A stretch of DNA of 30,628 nt from Nitrospira sp. (lineage in GTDB: Bacteria > Nitrospirota > Nitrospiria > Nitrospirales > Nitrospiraceae), in contig JAJFBJ010000067.1 in NCBI GenBank assembly GCA_020697375.1, positions 1 to 30,628 of the forward strand. Reading direction: 5' to 3'. The translations under genes were made by a program, and so were the position numbers. The notes beneath the pieces are model-generated. The model saw only the letters and a list, made by a program, of their open reading frames with translations, did not search any database and was not told where the DNA came from. How positions within the stretch are numbered: position 1 is the stretch's first letter; each line of letters starts with the position of its first letter. Positions 8,362 through 15,680 of this stretch are shown piece after piece.

Positions 8362-8490
8362 CGACGTCAAGCTGGCGTTTCTTACCGCCGCGCACCGCAA
8401 GCTCCCGGATTCGACCTGTTTCTGGATTATGCGCATCCGACGACCTGCGGCAATCTGCTCGTGGCCAAACGGTCTACGACGAAATCTTCG
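8362..8490 (+). pseudogene. C-terminal relic of a second SGNH hydrolase
   Basis: Just after the intact SGNH gene, one frame reads GFDLFLDYAHPTTCGNLLVA (from 8407), matching the block V Asp-x-x-His and glycine pattern (DLAHPDERGHRLIA in the intact gene). DVKLAFLTAAHRKLP precedes it in another frame and TVYDEIF follows in a third, so at least two frameshifts are needed. No N-terminal part is present. It looks like the tail of a tandem paralogue. Confidence 0.6.
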
Positions 8491-9037
8491 CACGACCTCC
8501 TCGGCCCCGCCGACCGCCGACATGGCTAATAGGCTGTCGACGACAACGTTCACGACCTACGGCCATTCTGGCTAGGATAACGACGCGACTGTTCGTCCAG
8601 GATGTCATGGTCCAGCTGTTCGTGATGATGCATCAACATGTGAATGCGGTGGAGAAGGCCTGCGCCTGCGAGACGAGCCCGGCGCTCCGTCGCGAGAAAG
8701 ACGACAAGCACGTCGAGGGAGTCGTAACCCTGCTCTCCGACGTGATTAAGCATGAGCGTGATCGGGCGCTCGGTGTGGCGGTTGATGAGCGCCAACGCCG
8801 ACAATTGGATGCTCGGCTGAAGATGTTTTGCCGCGACAATTTCAGTGGGTACGAGGAGTTTCGAACATCCGTGAACGGGCCAGAGGGGACCATTTCACTG
8901 GCGATGTGAAAGCAGCGTGCCTGTGACGGGGAAGAGTGATTATTTTGGACTTGAACAAAGCATGGTGTCACGGGCAGACTCATCGGACAGCCGTATGCGC
9001 TTCTCCGAATCATGCAGCGGCGGAACGGACGGATCCA
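8491..9037. other. Stretch without a recognisable gene
   Basis: About 550 bases. A plus-strand frame (8604-8909) encodes a helical, charged sequence with HQHVNAVEKACACETSP and VTLLSDVIKHERDRALGV, and the minus strand has an overlapping open frame (8550-8804). Neither matches a family I know and neither has a good ribosome binding site. The plus frame could be the remains of a small helical protein. Confidence 0.35.
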
Positions 9038-9904
9038 ATGCCCTGCGCAAAATACTGTTCCATCCTCAGCGTTCTAGTGGTTCTCCTGTTTCCTCTCTGT
9101 CCTGCCTCCGCGCAGCAATCTCGTCCAGCCGATGAGATTACGAAGCTGGCCGAGGATGTCTATCTATTCCGGCATCAATCACATCAAGCGATATTTATCA
9201 TCACACCGAAAGGAGTAGTTCTCACCGATCCGATCAGCCCGGAAGCCGCGAACTGGCTGAAGGCGAAGATCACCACGCTCACGGATCAGCCCGTGCGCTA
9301 TGTCATTTATAGCCATCATCACAACGATCACATAACCGGAGGGAGGGTTTTTGCGGGGACAGCGCTTTTCGTGAGTCACGCAGCCGCCCGGCCAAAAATT
9401 CTGCAGGCGGCGGATTCCGATACCCCGGTCCCTGATCTGACCTTCACGGACCGGATGGCGATCGACCTGGGCGGCAGGCACGTCGAGCTCATCTATACCG
9501 GCCGGAACCATTCTGATAATAGCCTCGTCGTCCTGCTGCCGCAGAACAGATTGCTTTTCGCCGTCGATTTCATCCCGGTCGAGACTGTAGCCTATCGCGC
9601 TCTACCGGATAGTTATCCCGACGACTGGATCGAGTCACTGAAACAGATTGAACGGCTGGAGTTTGAGACGCTGGTGCCTGGCCATGGGAAGATCGGCAAG
9701 AAAGAAGACGTGCGTCTGTTTCGAGAGTATCTCGAAGCGCTCCGTACCGCCGTGAACGAACAGATTCAAAATGGCGCGACCCTGGAGAAAGCGAAAAACA
9801 ACGTCCGGCTTCCGAAGTACGAACAGTGGTATGGCTATGCGGACTGGTTCACCGAGAATGTAGAGGGCATGTATCGATACCTCTCGCAACAGCCGGCGAA
9901 ATAA
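9038..9904 (+). CDS. Secreted metallo-beta-lactamase-fold hydrolase
   Basis: A signal peptide (SILSVLVVLLFPLCPASAQQ) supports the ATG at 9038 over an earlier in-frame ATG at 8936. The mature part is a metallo-beta-lactamase fold with SHHHNDH at residues 92-98 (HxHxDH), His158 in GRNHSDNS, Asp177 in AVDF and His216 in VPGHG, so all zinc ligands of the di-metal site are present. The spacing resembles the SoxH/quinoprotein-relay-like secreted group rather than true beta-lactamases, with GKIGKKEDV following the last His. It probably acts in the periplasm; its substrate is unknown. It stands alone, with a repeat and terminator downstream. Confidence 0.85.
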   Translation: MPCAKYCSILSVLVVLLFPLCPASAQQSRPADEITKLAEDVYLFRHQSHQAIFIITPKGVVLTDPISPEAANWLKAKITTLTDQPVRYVIYSHHHNDHITGGRVFAGTALFVSHAAARPKILQAADSDTPVPDLTFTDRMAIDLGGRHVELIYTGRNHSDNSLVVLLPQNRLLFAVDFIPVETVAYRALPDSYPDDWIESLKQIERLEFETLVPGHGKIGKKEDVRLFREYLEALRTAVNEQIQNGATLEKAKNNVRLPKYEQWYGYADWFTENVEGMYRYLSQQPAK

Positions 9905-9981
9905 GTCGGTCGTACTTTCACACGCAGTCGCTTTCTACCTGGCCCTCTCATCATTCCCTCTCCTCGATTCATTCGAACCAT

Positions 9982-10222
9982 AGCAGGCCGTTGAAAAACT
10001 ATCTCAATGCCCATACCCCTAAAACAGAGAGATGTGTGAGTTGGGGACGACAGGCAGAGCGCCCGCAGAATGATCAAAAAGGCCGTTCAGTGAGGCCGCA
10101 GCAAGTGAAGAAGCGAAGCGTCGTTATTCTTACCCGCCCGTCCTGAGCCTGCCCGGGACAGGCTTTTTTCCCATGACCGTACGTTGAGCCTCTGAGCGCC
10201 GCGAGACTAACGTTGGCGAAAG
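9982..10222. repeat. Dispersed palindrome-like intergenic repeat (Nitrospira-type), composite copy
   Basis: The stretch begins AGCAGGCCGTTGAAAAAC, contains GCAGAATGATCAAAAAGGCC (10061 onward), GGCCGCAGCAAGTGAAGAAG, and then GTTGAGCCTCTGAGCG...GAGACTAACGTTGGCG (about 10185-10220). The two halves are loosely complementary (GAAGCGAAGCGT against ACGTTGAGCCTC). I remember very similar text recurring many times in Nitrospira genomes. A second, partial copy is at 20205-20246. A terminator hairpin lies in the middle of this copy. Confidence 0.5.
10146..10169 (+). terminator. Rho-independent terminator
   Basis: AGCCTG (10146-10151) and CAGGCT (10159-10164) form a stem around CCCGGGA, followed by TTTTT. 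It points in the plus direction and would end transcripts from the metallo-beta-lactamase-fold gene about 240 bases upstream. Confidence 0.7.
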
Positions 10223-10536
10223 CTCTCTCCCCACTTCAATGCCCCGAATGGGGCGTCCACGGATGTCGTGCCGAACGAAGTCTGGTATCCAGGCACTCAG
10301 CCCTATTGAAACGGCAGCACGTCCAGTCTTATCTATGAGGCAATCTGGGGCGTTAAAGTCATCGTCATTCACGCGATCGCCGGATCCATCTCTGAGGCGG
10401 CCATTTCGGGCATGAAATCCGGCAAGGTCAATCACGATCTTGCCACGGCACTGCACTCAATGGCTGAGGGGTAGTCGGAGCACGAAGACAGGGCACACAC
10501 GCCTGCCCTTTGCACACAGACGTGTGCGCGCATCGT
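10223..10536. other. Intergenic stretch between the repeat and the DUF5989 gene
   Basis: No gene can be supported. A plus-strand frame ending at TAG 10474 contains YEAIWGVKVIVIHAIAGSIS and HDLATALHSMAEG after one stop; it looks protein-like but I do not recognise it, and it could be a relic. AGGGCA (10490-10495) pairs with TGCCCT (10504-10509) but has no T-run on the minus side. Confidence 0.3.
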
Positions 10537-10716
10537 CTAGAACACGGAATAGATCGCAGGAGCGAGCACACTTCCTTCAAGGAAAAACGCCAGGGCGCTC
10601 AACGCCAACAGAACAAAAATGACAGGGGCCAGCCAATAGGATTTCTTTTCCTTTATATACATCGAAAACTCTGCGACCAGGCTATAGTAATCTTTCACTC
10701 TTGTGGCTGTATTCAT
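10537..10716 (-). CDS. DUF5989-family small membrane protein
   Basis: This 59-aa product reads MNTATRVKDYYSLVAEFSMY, IKEKKSYWLAPVIFVLLALS, ALAFFLEGSVLAPAIYSVF. The order 'LxxEFxxYIKEKKxYWLxPxxxxLLLL...Sx(L/V)APxIYxxF' is the DUF5989 signature: a cytosolic helix, one transmembrane segment and an APxIY end. AAGGAAGG lies four bases before the ATG. Family members are typically next to SxtJ-like membrane proteins and carbamoyltransferases in envelope or polysaccharide gene clusters; here the only same-strand neighbour is the polyferredoxin 57 bases upstream, which may share its transcript. The role is unknown. Confidence 0.8.
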   Translation of the reverse strand: MNTATRVKDYYSLVAEFSMYIKEKKSYWLAPVIFVLLALSALAFFLEGSVLAPAIYSVF

Positions 10717-10773
10717 GTGGCCTTCCTTATCAACAACGGTGCATCATGAAATTGAATGCCTATTCTTGACTAT

Positions 10774-12051
10774 CTACGAGTGAACGGATGATGGTGGCGT
10801 GTTCGCCTTCCGTGTGGCCGACCATTTGTTCACGTATAAGCAACACTCCCGAAACACAATGAATGAGATGATTGCGCCCGGGTAAAACCAGAACCCTCCG
10901 AAGCGTGACGTAATGCCGCCGCAAATCAAGGCCACTATCATGGACGTAAAATCAGCCACCGGGCCGAGTGGCTCGAACACCTGCATGTGCTTGGCGTTTG
11001 TCAGACGACCATCTTTGCGGATCAGTTCCTGCTGCCATGGACGTTTTTCATAGGGTTTCAATCTATCGGTTTGGGGAACGCCTGGCGAAGCCGTATCTTT
11101 CAGGACATTATCATCACAGGCATCGATACAGGCGTAGCATTTGATGCACTCAGTGTTAATCACCTTCCCCTCGAAATGGAAGATCTCTCGACTGACATCA
11201 ATCCCCTGCGGGCAGGCATTACTGCAGTCTCGACAACCGGTACACTGCGCGACACGAGTGATTTTAGCCTGTACCGGAGAGATGTTCATGAGCGGGACCA
11301 TCATCGGAGCGTACGGACATAAGATCCTACAAAAAGCCCCCTGCCCATAACGCAAGTTGAGCACAATGCTCATGGTGAATTGGATAAACACAGCTAGACC
11401 GAATGCCAGCAAGTAATCATTCCATGTGGGCTTGATATCAAAGTTGAAGAATGCGGTCTTTGCGAACGCCTTGCCCTCATACCCAGGCAAATCCGCTATC
11501 GGCACCGGGGCCATCACGTTGACCTTCGGGGAGAACCCCACATTGTGAATGAGAATGATGACCGGCAACAGCAGCACAAAGAGAGCACCTATCCGCAGAA
11601 GCCAGCGATGAGGTGTGTTGACCAGAACATTTTTCTCACGCAGGTTGAGATATTGACGCACTTTGAATTTTCGCAAAATCCAGTCTGCGAATTCGATCGC
11701 ACCGCGCATGTGGCAGACCCAGCCGCAAAACCCACGTCCCCAGATCAATATTGAGCCTAAAATGAGTATCACCATGATCGCCGCCGCGTTAATGGTCCCC
11801 TTGGCGAGAGAGGGCACCCCCATCATCGCGGTCTTGCCCCAAATCTCGATGCCGAAGACATGCCAGGAAATAAGATGGAAGGCGATATAGGCATGCACCG
11901 ATGCTAACGCGATCATGCGATATTTGTGGCGCTTTGTGGGGGACAGATTTACGGGAGCGTGAATCTTGCAGGAACCCGGGGAGCTCTCTTTCCGGCTATC
12001 TATGGTGATGAGTTGAGGTAGTTGGGTCGGTGGAGAGGCGGCACAATTCAT
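10774..12051 (-). CDS. Membrane polyferredoxin, NapH/CcoG-like 4Fe-4S protein
   Basis: 425 aa with about five transmembrane helices (for example INAAAIMVILILGSILIWG, LLRIGALFVLLLPVIILIHN, YLLAFGLAVFIQFTMSIVL). Cys pairs C109/C113 (GFCGWVCHMRG) and C241/C245 (CRILCPYAP) flank the membrane part, and two 4Fe-4S ferredoxin motifs follow at 270-280 (CTGCRDCSNACP) and 302-312 (CIKCYACIDACDD). Such proteins pass electrons across or along the membrane, as NapH does to periplasmic nitrate reductase and CcoG does in cytochrome oxidase assembly. In the first pair the usual CP proline is His. No oxidase or reductase partner is present. GGGGGG sits seven bases before the ATG. Confidence 0.85.
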   Translation of the reverse strand: MNCAASPPTQLPQLITIDSRKESSPGSCKIHAPVNLSPTKRHKYRMIALASVHAYIAFHLISWHVFGIEIWGKTAMMGVPSLAKGTINAAAIMVILILGSILIWGRGFCGWVCHMRGAIEFADWILRKFKVRQYLNLREKNVLVNTPHRWLLRIGALFVLLLPVIILIHNVGFSPKVNVMAPVPIADLPGYEGKAFAKTAFFNFDIKPTWNDYLLAFGLAVFIQFTMSIVLNLRYGQGAFCRILCPYAPMMVPLMNISPVQAKITRVAQCTGCRDCSNACPQGIDVSREIFHFEGKVINTECIKCYACIDACDDNVLKDTASPGVPQTDRLKPYEKRPWQQELIRKDGRLTNAKHMQVFEPLGPVADFTSMIVALICGGITSRFGGFWFYPGAIISFIVFRECCLYVNKWSATRKANTPPSSVHS

Positions 12052-13204
12052 ATGTATACCCCCCCTGAGCTAGATTTAAATTGGTTTGCGATCAAGAGTG
12101 CTGTGCATTTGGGAAACACTCTTCAATAAGAAGAATAGGAGCGATGGGGTCGCTGCGCTATTCCCCTTAAGGCTGAAGGGAGAATGAACATATAGCTCTC
12201 CTCACGGTTCAAAACGTTTCAAGCACCGATACAGGATTTCCGCGTAATGCAACGCGTCGACATCGATTTGTTCATACTATAGGCAGATTGAGATAGGTCT
12301 TGAGAAGGCTTGCTAAACCGGTAGCCGAGACGTGTGCTCCTCAACCTTCACAGCATTCTCATAAGGGGAGGTATGAAATGGGAGGCCATCATGCCCATAT
12401 CGACACGACGTCAGTATACCGACGCGTTTAAGACGGAGGGGTGCGCCTAGGCGGCAAGTCGGGTCGTCTCGTGGCGCAGATGGCCCGGAATCTCGGCATC
12501 TAGATAATGTGTTGTACCGCTAAGGATGGGTGAAACGGCAGGCATGCGCAGAATGCCGCGACCGCGCGAGAAGCACGAAGAGCCGGGTGAGGCTTACCCG
12601 CTAGAGCATACTTTTGGTTTAGAACGAAATTTTTTCATGACCGACTGTCAGCCGCCCCCTATGTAGCGGTATTAGCGGCCACACAAGAGAACCCGATGAT
12701 TCGCACCTTTTAACCAGCGCGTCAGAGGGGACGGGATCCTTCTTTGGAACACGCAGATTCGAGATAGCCGGCTCTAACCTACATTCCGCCTCCCACTTGT
12801 CGCATCCGTTGCGGCGACCGTTGGTCACGATCCCTTCTTTGCCTGACAATCCCACACCGCGATAGTGCGGGAAGGCGTTGTACCCATCCGCCCGCCGCAT
12901 GTGCGGTCGATCGACTTGTCCCAGACTATTTCGACCATTCTATCTTCCGCTTCCTTCGGAGGCAGATTCGATGGCCCGGCTCCAGGTACAGACCATTCTT
13001 GTGATTGCCGATCCAGCGCGCAATGACATTGTCCCAGGTTGATAGATCCTGACACAACGTGATCTGAGCTGCTCTCACGGGCAGCAATCACGGAGGAGAC
13101 AGAAGGATTGCGAGCGCGGGAAGATACTCGTCACGCACACGACAACCTCCATGCCCAGCGTCGTCCATTCAGAAGGAACACAACGTGGCCGACGAGGCTG
13201 TGGT
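12052..13204. other. Long gene-free region with IS3 relic
   Basis: About 1,150 bases without an intact gene. The first 250 bases are the upstream region of the polyferredoxin gene. An IS3 orfA relic lies at 12,355-12,590. From 12,600 to 13,200 minus-strand frames (12,619-12,900 and 12,825-13,091) are open but match nothing I know; a minus frame containing WDNVIARWIGNHKNGLYLEP around 12,990-13,040 looks protein-like and may be the rest of a decayed gene. Confidence 0.45.
12355..12590 (+). mobile_element. Second IS3-family orfA relic
   Basis: The sequence around 12,395 (CGACACGACGTCAGTATACC) and the following GTTTAAGACGGAG match the orfA start of the IS3 remnant at 590-640 (ACACGACGTCAGTATCCC, GTTTAAGCAGGAG). 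MPISTRRQYTDAFKTEG is recognisable before stops and frameshifts destroy the frame; GTCGTCTCGTGGCGCAGATGG matches the later part. Only the orfA region remains, more decayed than the first copy. Confidence 0.75.
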
Positions 13205-13318
13205 TTAAGGCTTCTTCTTTTTCTTGTCGGTGGGATTTTCGGAAAAGAGTAACCAGGCGAGGACGACGAAGCCAATCGCAACGCCGGCCACCGCTAGCCA
13301 TGTGCCGAGTTTGTCCAT
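13205..13318 (-). CDS. Small single-span membrane protein (37 aa)
   Basis: The product reads MDKLGTWLAVAGVAIGFVVL, AWLLFSENPTDKKKKKP: one transmembrane helix followed by a short tail with five Lys in a row. Its ATG overlaps the stop of the ybgC-like gene as TAATG, so it is probably translated by coupling. No homologue is recalled. It could be a small subunit or regulator of a membrane complex. The overlap, a clean hydrophobic helix and the basic end make it a likely real gene. Confidence 0.65.
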   Translation of the reverse strand: MDKLGTWLAVAGVAIGFVVLAWLLFSENPTDKKKKKP

Positions 13319-13725
13319 TAGCTTCCCGCCTGAGGAGATCCTTTTAACGCAGCGAGAGTTGGTTTGTCGAGTCGCTTCATTTTCAAGTCACCGTTCACTG
13401 TGACCAATTTGGCTGAGCCCGTAACCACCAGACGCCCGCTCGTCTGTTCCCGCAGGACATGGGCAAAAGTGATGGACGCCTGGCCCACCGCCGCCAAGTT
13501 CGTATCGATGGTCAATGTGTCACCATACCGGGCAGGCGACCGATAGTCCAGCTCCGCATGCACGACCATGAACTGTGTCCCTTGATCACGCAGACCGGCC
13601 ACCGACAGACCTCGTGTTTCGAGATAGGCTGTCCTTCCCCGTTCGAAATACTTCAAATAGTTTGCGTAATACACCACTCCGCCGCAATCGGTGTCCTCGT
13701 AATAGATTCTAATTTGCATCGTCAC
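13318..13725 (-). CDS. ybgC: YbgC/FadM-type acyl-CoA thioesterase
   Basis: 135 aa hotdog-fold protein. IRIYYEDTDCGGVVYYANYL then KYFERGRTAYLE is the 4HBT/YbgC signature, with Asp13 as the expected catalytic residue, and the central ELDYRSPARYGDTLTIDTNL and VTGSAKLVTVNGD strands follow. YbgC enzymes hydrolyse acyl-CoA thioesters and in proteobacteria stand with the Tol-Pal genes; no tol gene is found here. Instead a 37-aa membrane peptide is coupled to its stop. It starts about 100 bases after the CARF-protein gene on the same strand and may share its transcript. The start ATG at 13,725 is followed closely by MQIRIYY, a second possible start. Confidence 0.88.
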   Translation of the reverse strand: MTMQIRIYYEDTDCGGVVYYANYLKYFERGRTAYLETRGLSVAGLRDQGTQFMVVHAELDYRSPARYGDTLTIDTNLAAVGQASITFAHVLREQTSGRLVVTGSAKLVTVNGDLKMKRLDKPTLAALKGSPQAGS

Positions 13726-13823
13726 TCGTAGGGCATGATGTCGAAGGAACGCCAGACCCGGTGATTCAGTGAATCATTGAAGCTAATGAAACATCCCAGG
13801 TGCACTTCACGAATGACGGTCGC

Positions 13824-15080
13824 CTAGAAACCCAAGACAGGAAATTTCGGCAAGGATGACTCGTTCACGCCGGTGAGTTTCATCACTACGTCGGAGAGCT
13901 GCTGCACCCGTTCACCCTTGACCAGTTCAAACCCATGGCCAAGCAGGGCGTGGTTGGCGGCATCGAGAAGCGGTTTCATCCTGGGCCAATCGCGCAGGAA
14001 CATCTGTCCCATCTGATCGCCGAGACCGGCCAGTACACGCAACTGACTTTGCAGCGGCAGCTTGTATTTACCGTCCACATCATCCATGCAACAGGCGCGG
14101 CAGGTTTCACGCAGAGGTTCAGGAAGCTGATCCGGCTGTACATCCCAGGTTTTAATCTTGTATTGTTTGAATAATTGTCGCTGCGCACAGGCTTCCAACG
14201 CGCGAATGAGAGCCACCATGGCACGCTCGTAATCATGGTTGGCATGGGCGCGACGGTGTGCATGTGCCAAGAGATCCAGGACGACGCCCTCCTTCACATC
14301 CGCGGGATCAAGAACGAGCTTCTCCAAGAATCCGCAGTTCGCTTTGATGAACGGCAGGAGCGCTTTAAGACCCGGCGGCCCGCCCCAGACCGATGCCATA
14401 TCGAGAGCCTTCGATGAGGTTTTGAGCTTCTCCCAAGCCTGCCGATAGTGGAATTGTTCCCATGATCCATATCCCGTGGACAGGTCGCCCAACGCGCGGT
14501 AGAGCGGTTTCTGCCCTCCGCTCACGCGAGCCTCCAACGTATGAAACAGGGTGGAAGCGGCCTTGAACGATCCCTGATTGAAGGCATCGCAGGCCTCCTG
14601 GCGCACTACGACCGCCGCCTCGTCCCAGGGATTCCCTTGGAGCCAGTACTTGGCGAGGCCATCGATCATGAGATTCTCACCATCTTCCCGGCCCTTCGCA
14701 TCGATCAAACTGATCACACGCGAGGTCCAGGGTTGACTCGCAGTCGCAAGCGCCGCAGCCATGGCCGGCGTGGCTCCGGTCAGGTCGACGACCACATCGC
14801 CCGCCTTCACATCCCATGTCCGAAAGAGATCGTGAATCGTGCGTGACAGGATTTGGTGACAAGCGATGATGTCGGCTGGGTCAGGCGTGATTGCCCAATC
14901 CCACCGCTTCGGCATCTGCTGCACCAGCGGCTGAACGGCCGCTTCAACCTGTGCCTTTGCCGACTCGGGCACAAAGAAACAGAGTAATTCCGGCTGTAGC
15001 CGATTGATCACATAGGCCGCGAGTGCAGGCGCGTCTGTGAATGCGATGATGAGCGCTTTGACGGGAGCATCAGTCGGCAT
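13824..15080 (-). CDS. TIGR02710-family CARF protein (CRISPR-associated family, orphan)
   Basis: 418 aa. The N-terminal half is a Rossmann-like CARF domain: VKALIIAFTDAP, YVINRLQPELLCFFVPESA and VVDLTGATPAMAAAL (residues 98-111), where nucleotide ligands are expected to bind. NPWDEAAVVVRQEACDAFNQ, FKAASTLFHTLEARVSGGQ and the C-terminal HAHRRAHANHDYERAMVALI RALEACAQ resemble TIGR02710/Cas02710 (the usual form is 'NAeRRaeeGrYDdAvaRLYRalE'). Members are found with type III CRISPR systems and respond to cyclic oligoadenylate. RAHANH (277-282) fits a HEPN R-x4-H pattern, but its position in the fold is not proven. No array, cas gene or cyclase is in this window. It is divergent from the NfeD gene, with a 132-base promoter region between. 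Confidence 0.75.
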   Translation of the reverse strand: MPTDAPVKALIIAFTDAPALAAYVINRLQPELLCFFVPESAKAQVEAAVQPLVQQMPKRWDWAITPDPADIIACHQILSRTIHDLFRTWDVKAGDVVVDLTGATPAMAAALATASQPWTSRVISLIDAKGREDGENLMIDGLAKYWLQGNPWDEAAVVVRQEACDAFNQGSFKAASTLFHTLEARVSGGQKPLYRALGDLSTGYGSWEQFHYRQAWEKLKTSSKALDMASVWGGPPGLKALLPFIKANCGFLEKLVLDPADVKEGVVLDLLAHAHRRAHANHDYERAMVALIRALEACAQRQLFKQYKIKTWDVQPDQLPEPLRETCRACCMDDVDGKYKLPLQSQLRVLAGLGDQMGQMFLRDWPRMKPLLDAANHALLGHGFELVKGERVQQLSDVVMKLTGVNESSLPKFPVLGF

Positions 15081-15212
15081 GACCGCGGACTATACCATTG
15101 CTTCCTGGCCGGTTCAACGAAGGAACTCGCTCTTGCCATTCTTGACGCTCCAGGGAAAGGCGCATAGACTCCCAAACTCAACTGATCGTTCATTCCTCTG
15201 CGCGAGCACACA

Positions 15213-15647
15213 ATGGCATGGTGGATTTGGGCGTTTTTGGGATTGATTCTGCTGGGGATCGAGATCACCACGCCCGGGGGTTTTTACATTCTGTTCTTCG
15301 GCCTCTCGGCCTTGGTGGTGGCCGCCCTCGTGGGTACTGGGATGGTTGATGCCGAATGGTTCCAGTGGCTGCTCTTTTCGGCTCTGTCCATCGCCTCACT
15401 CCTCATCTTCCGGGGCCCGCTGCTCAGAATGATCCGATCGCGCGATGTGGCCGGACCAGCCATCGATACGATGATCGGCGAAATCGCCCTGCCATTGGAG
15501 GATTTGGCGCCTGGCGGCACAGGCAAAGCTGAATGCCGGGGAACAGTATGGACTGCGCACAACGCCGGAACGGTCGGTATCGCCAAGGGCCAACGCAGTT
15601 TGGTCGAACGTGTCGACGGCTTGGCCCTCTGGCTCAAACCGGAATAG
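15213..15647 (+). CDS. NfeD-like membrane protein
   Basis: 144 aa. Two or three transmembrane segments at the start (WWIWAFLGLILLGIEITTPG, YILFFGLSALVVAALVGTG and WLLFSALSIASLLIFRGPLL) are followed by a soluble OB-fold domain (MIGEIALPLEDLAPGGTGKA ... GTVWTAHNAGTVGIAKGQRS). This is the short NfeD/YbbK form. NfeD proteins work with SPFH proteins as membrane quality-control partners, and the next gene 33 bases on is exactly such an SPFH protein, so the pair is very probably one operon. Confidence 0.88.
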   Translation: MAWWIWAFLGLILLGIEITTPGGFYILFFGLSALVVAALVGTGMVDAEWFQWLLFSALSIASLLIFRGPLLRMIRSRDVAGPAIDTMIGEIALPLEDLAPGGTGKAECRGTVWTAHNAGTVGIAKGQRSLVERVDGLALWLKPE

Positions 15648-15680
15648 ATCGGCTGAGTTCTTACGATGGAGGGATGGGAT

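Noticed and set aside
8936..9037. Upstream extension of the metallo-beta-lactamase-fold gene
   Set aside because: The added residues precede a clean signal peptide and would block export; the ATG at 9038 explains the protein better.
10490..10509. Hairpin AGGGCA/TGCCCT downstream of the DUF5989 gene
   Set aside because: It lacks a T-run on the minus strand, so it is not called a terminator.
12081..12095. FNR/CRP-like box TTGGT...ATCAA upstream of the polyferredoxin gene
   Set aside because: The spacing between half-sites is five rather than four bases and the left half has a mismatch, so it does not meet the TTGAT-N4-ATCAA pattern.
13824..15080. CRISPR array near the CARF protein
   Set aside because: No regularly spaced direct repeats were seen anywhere in the window.
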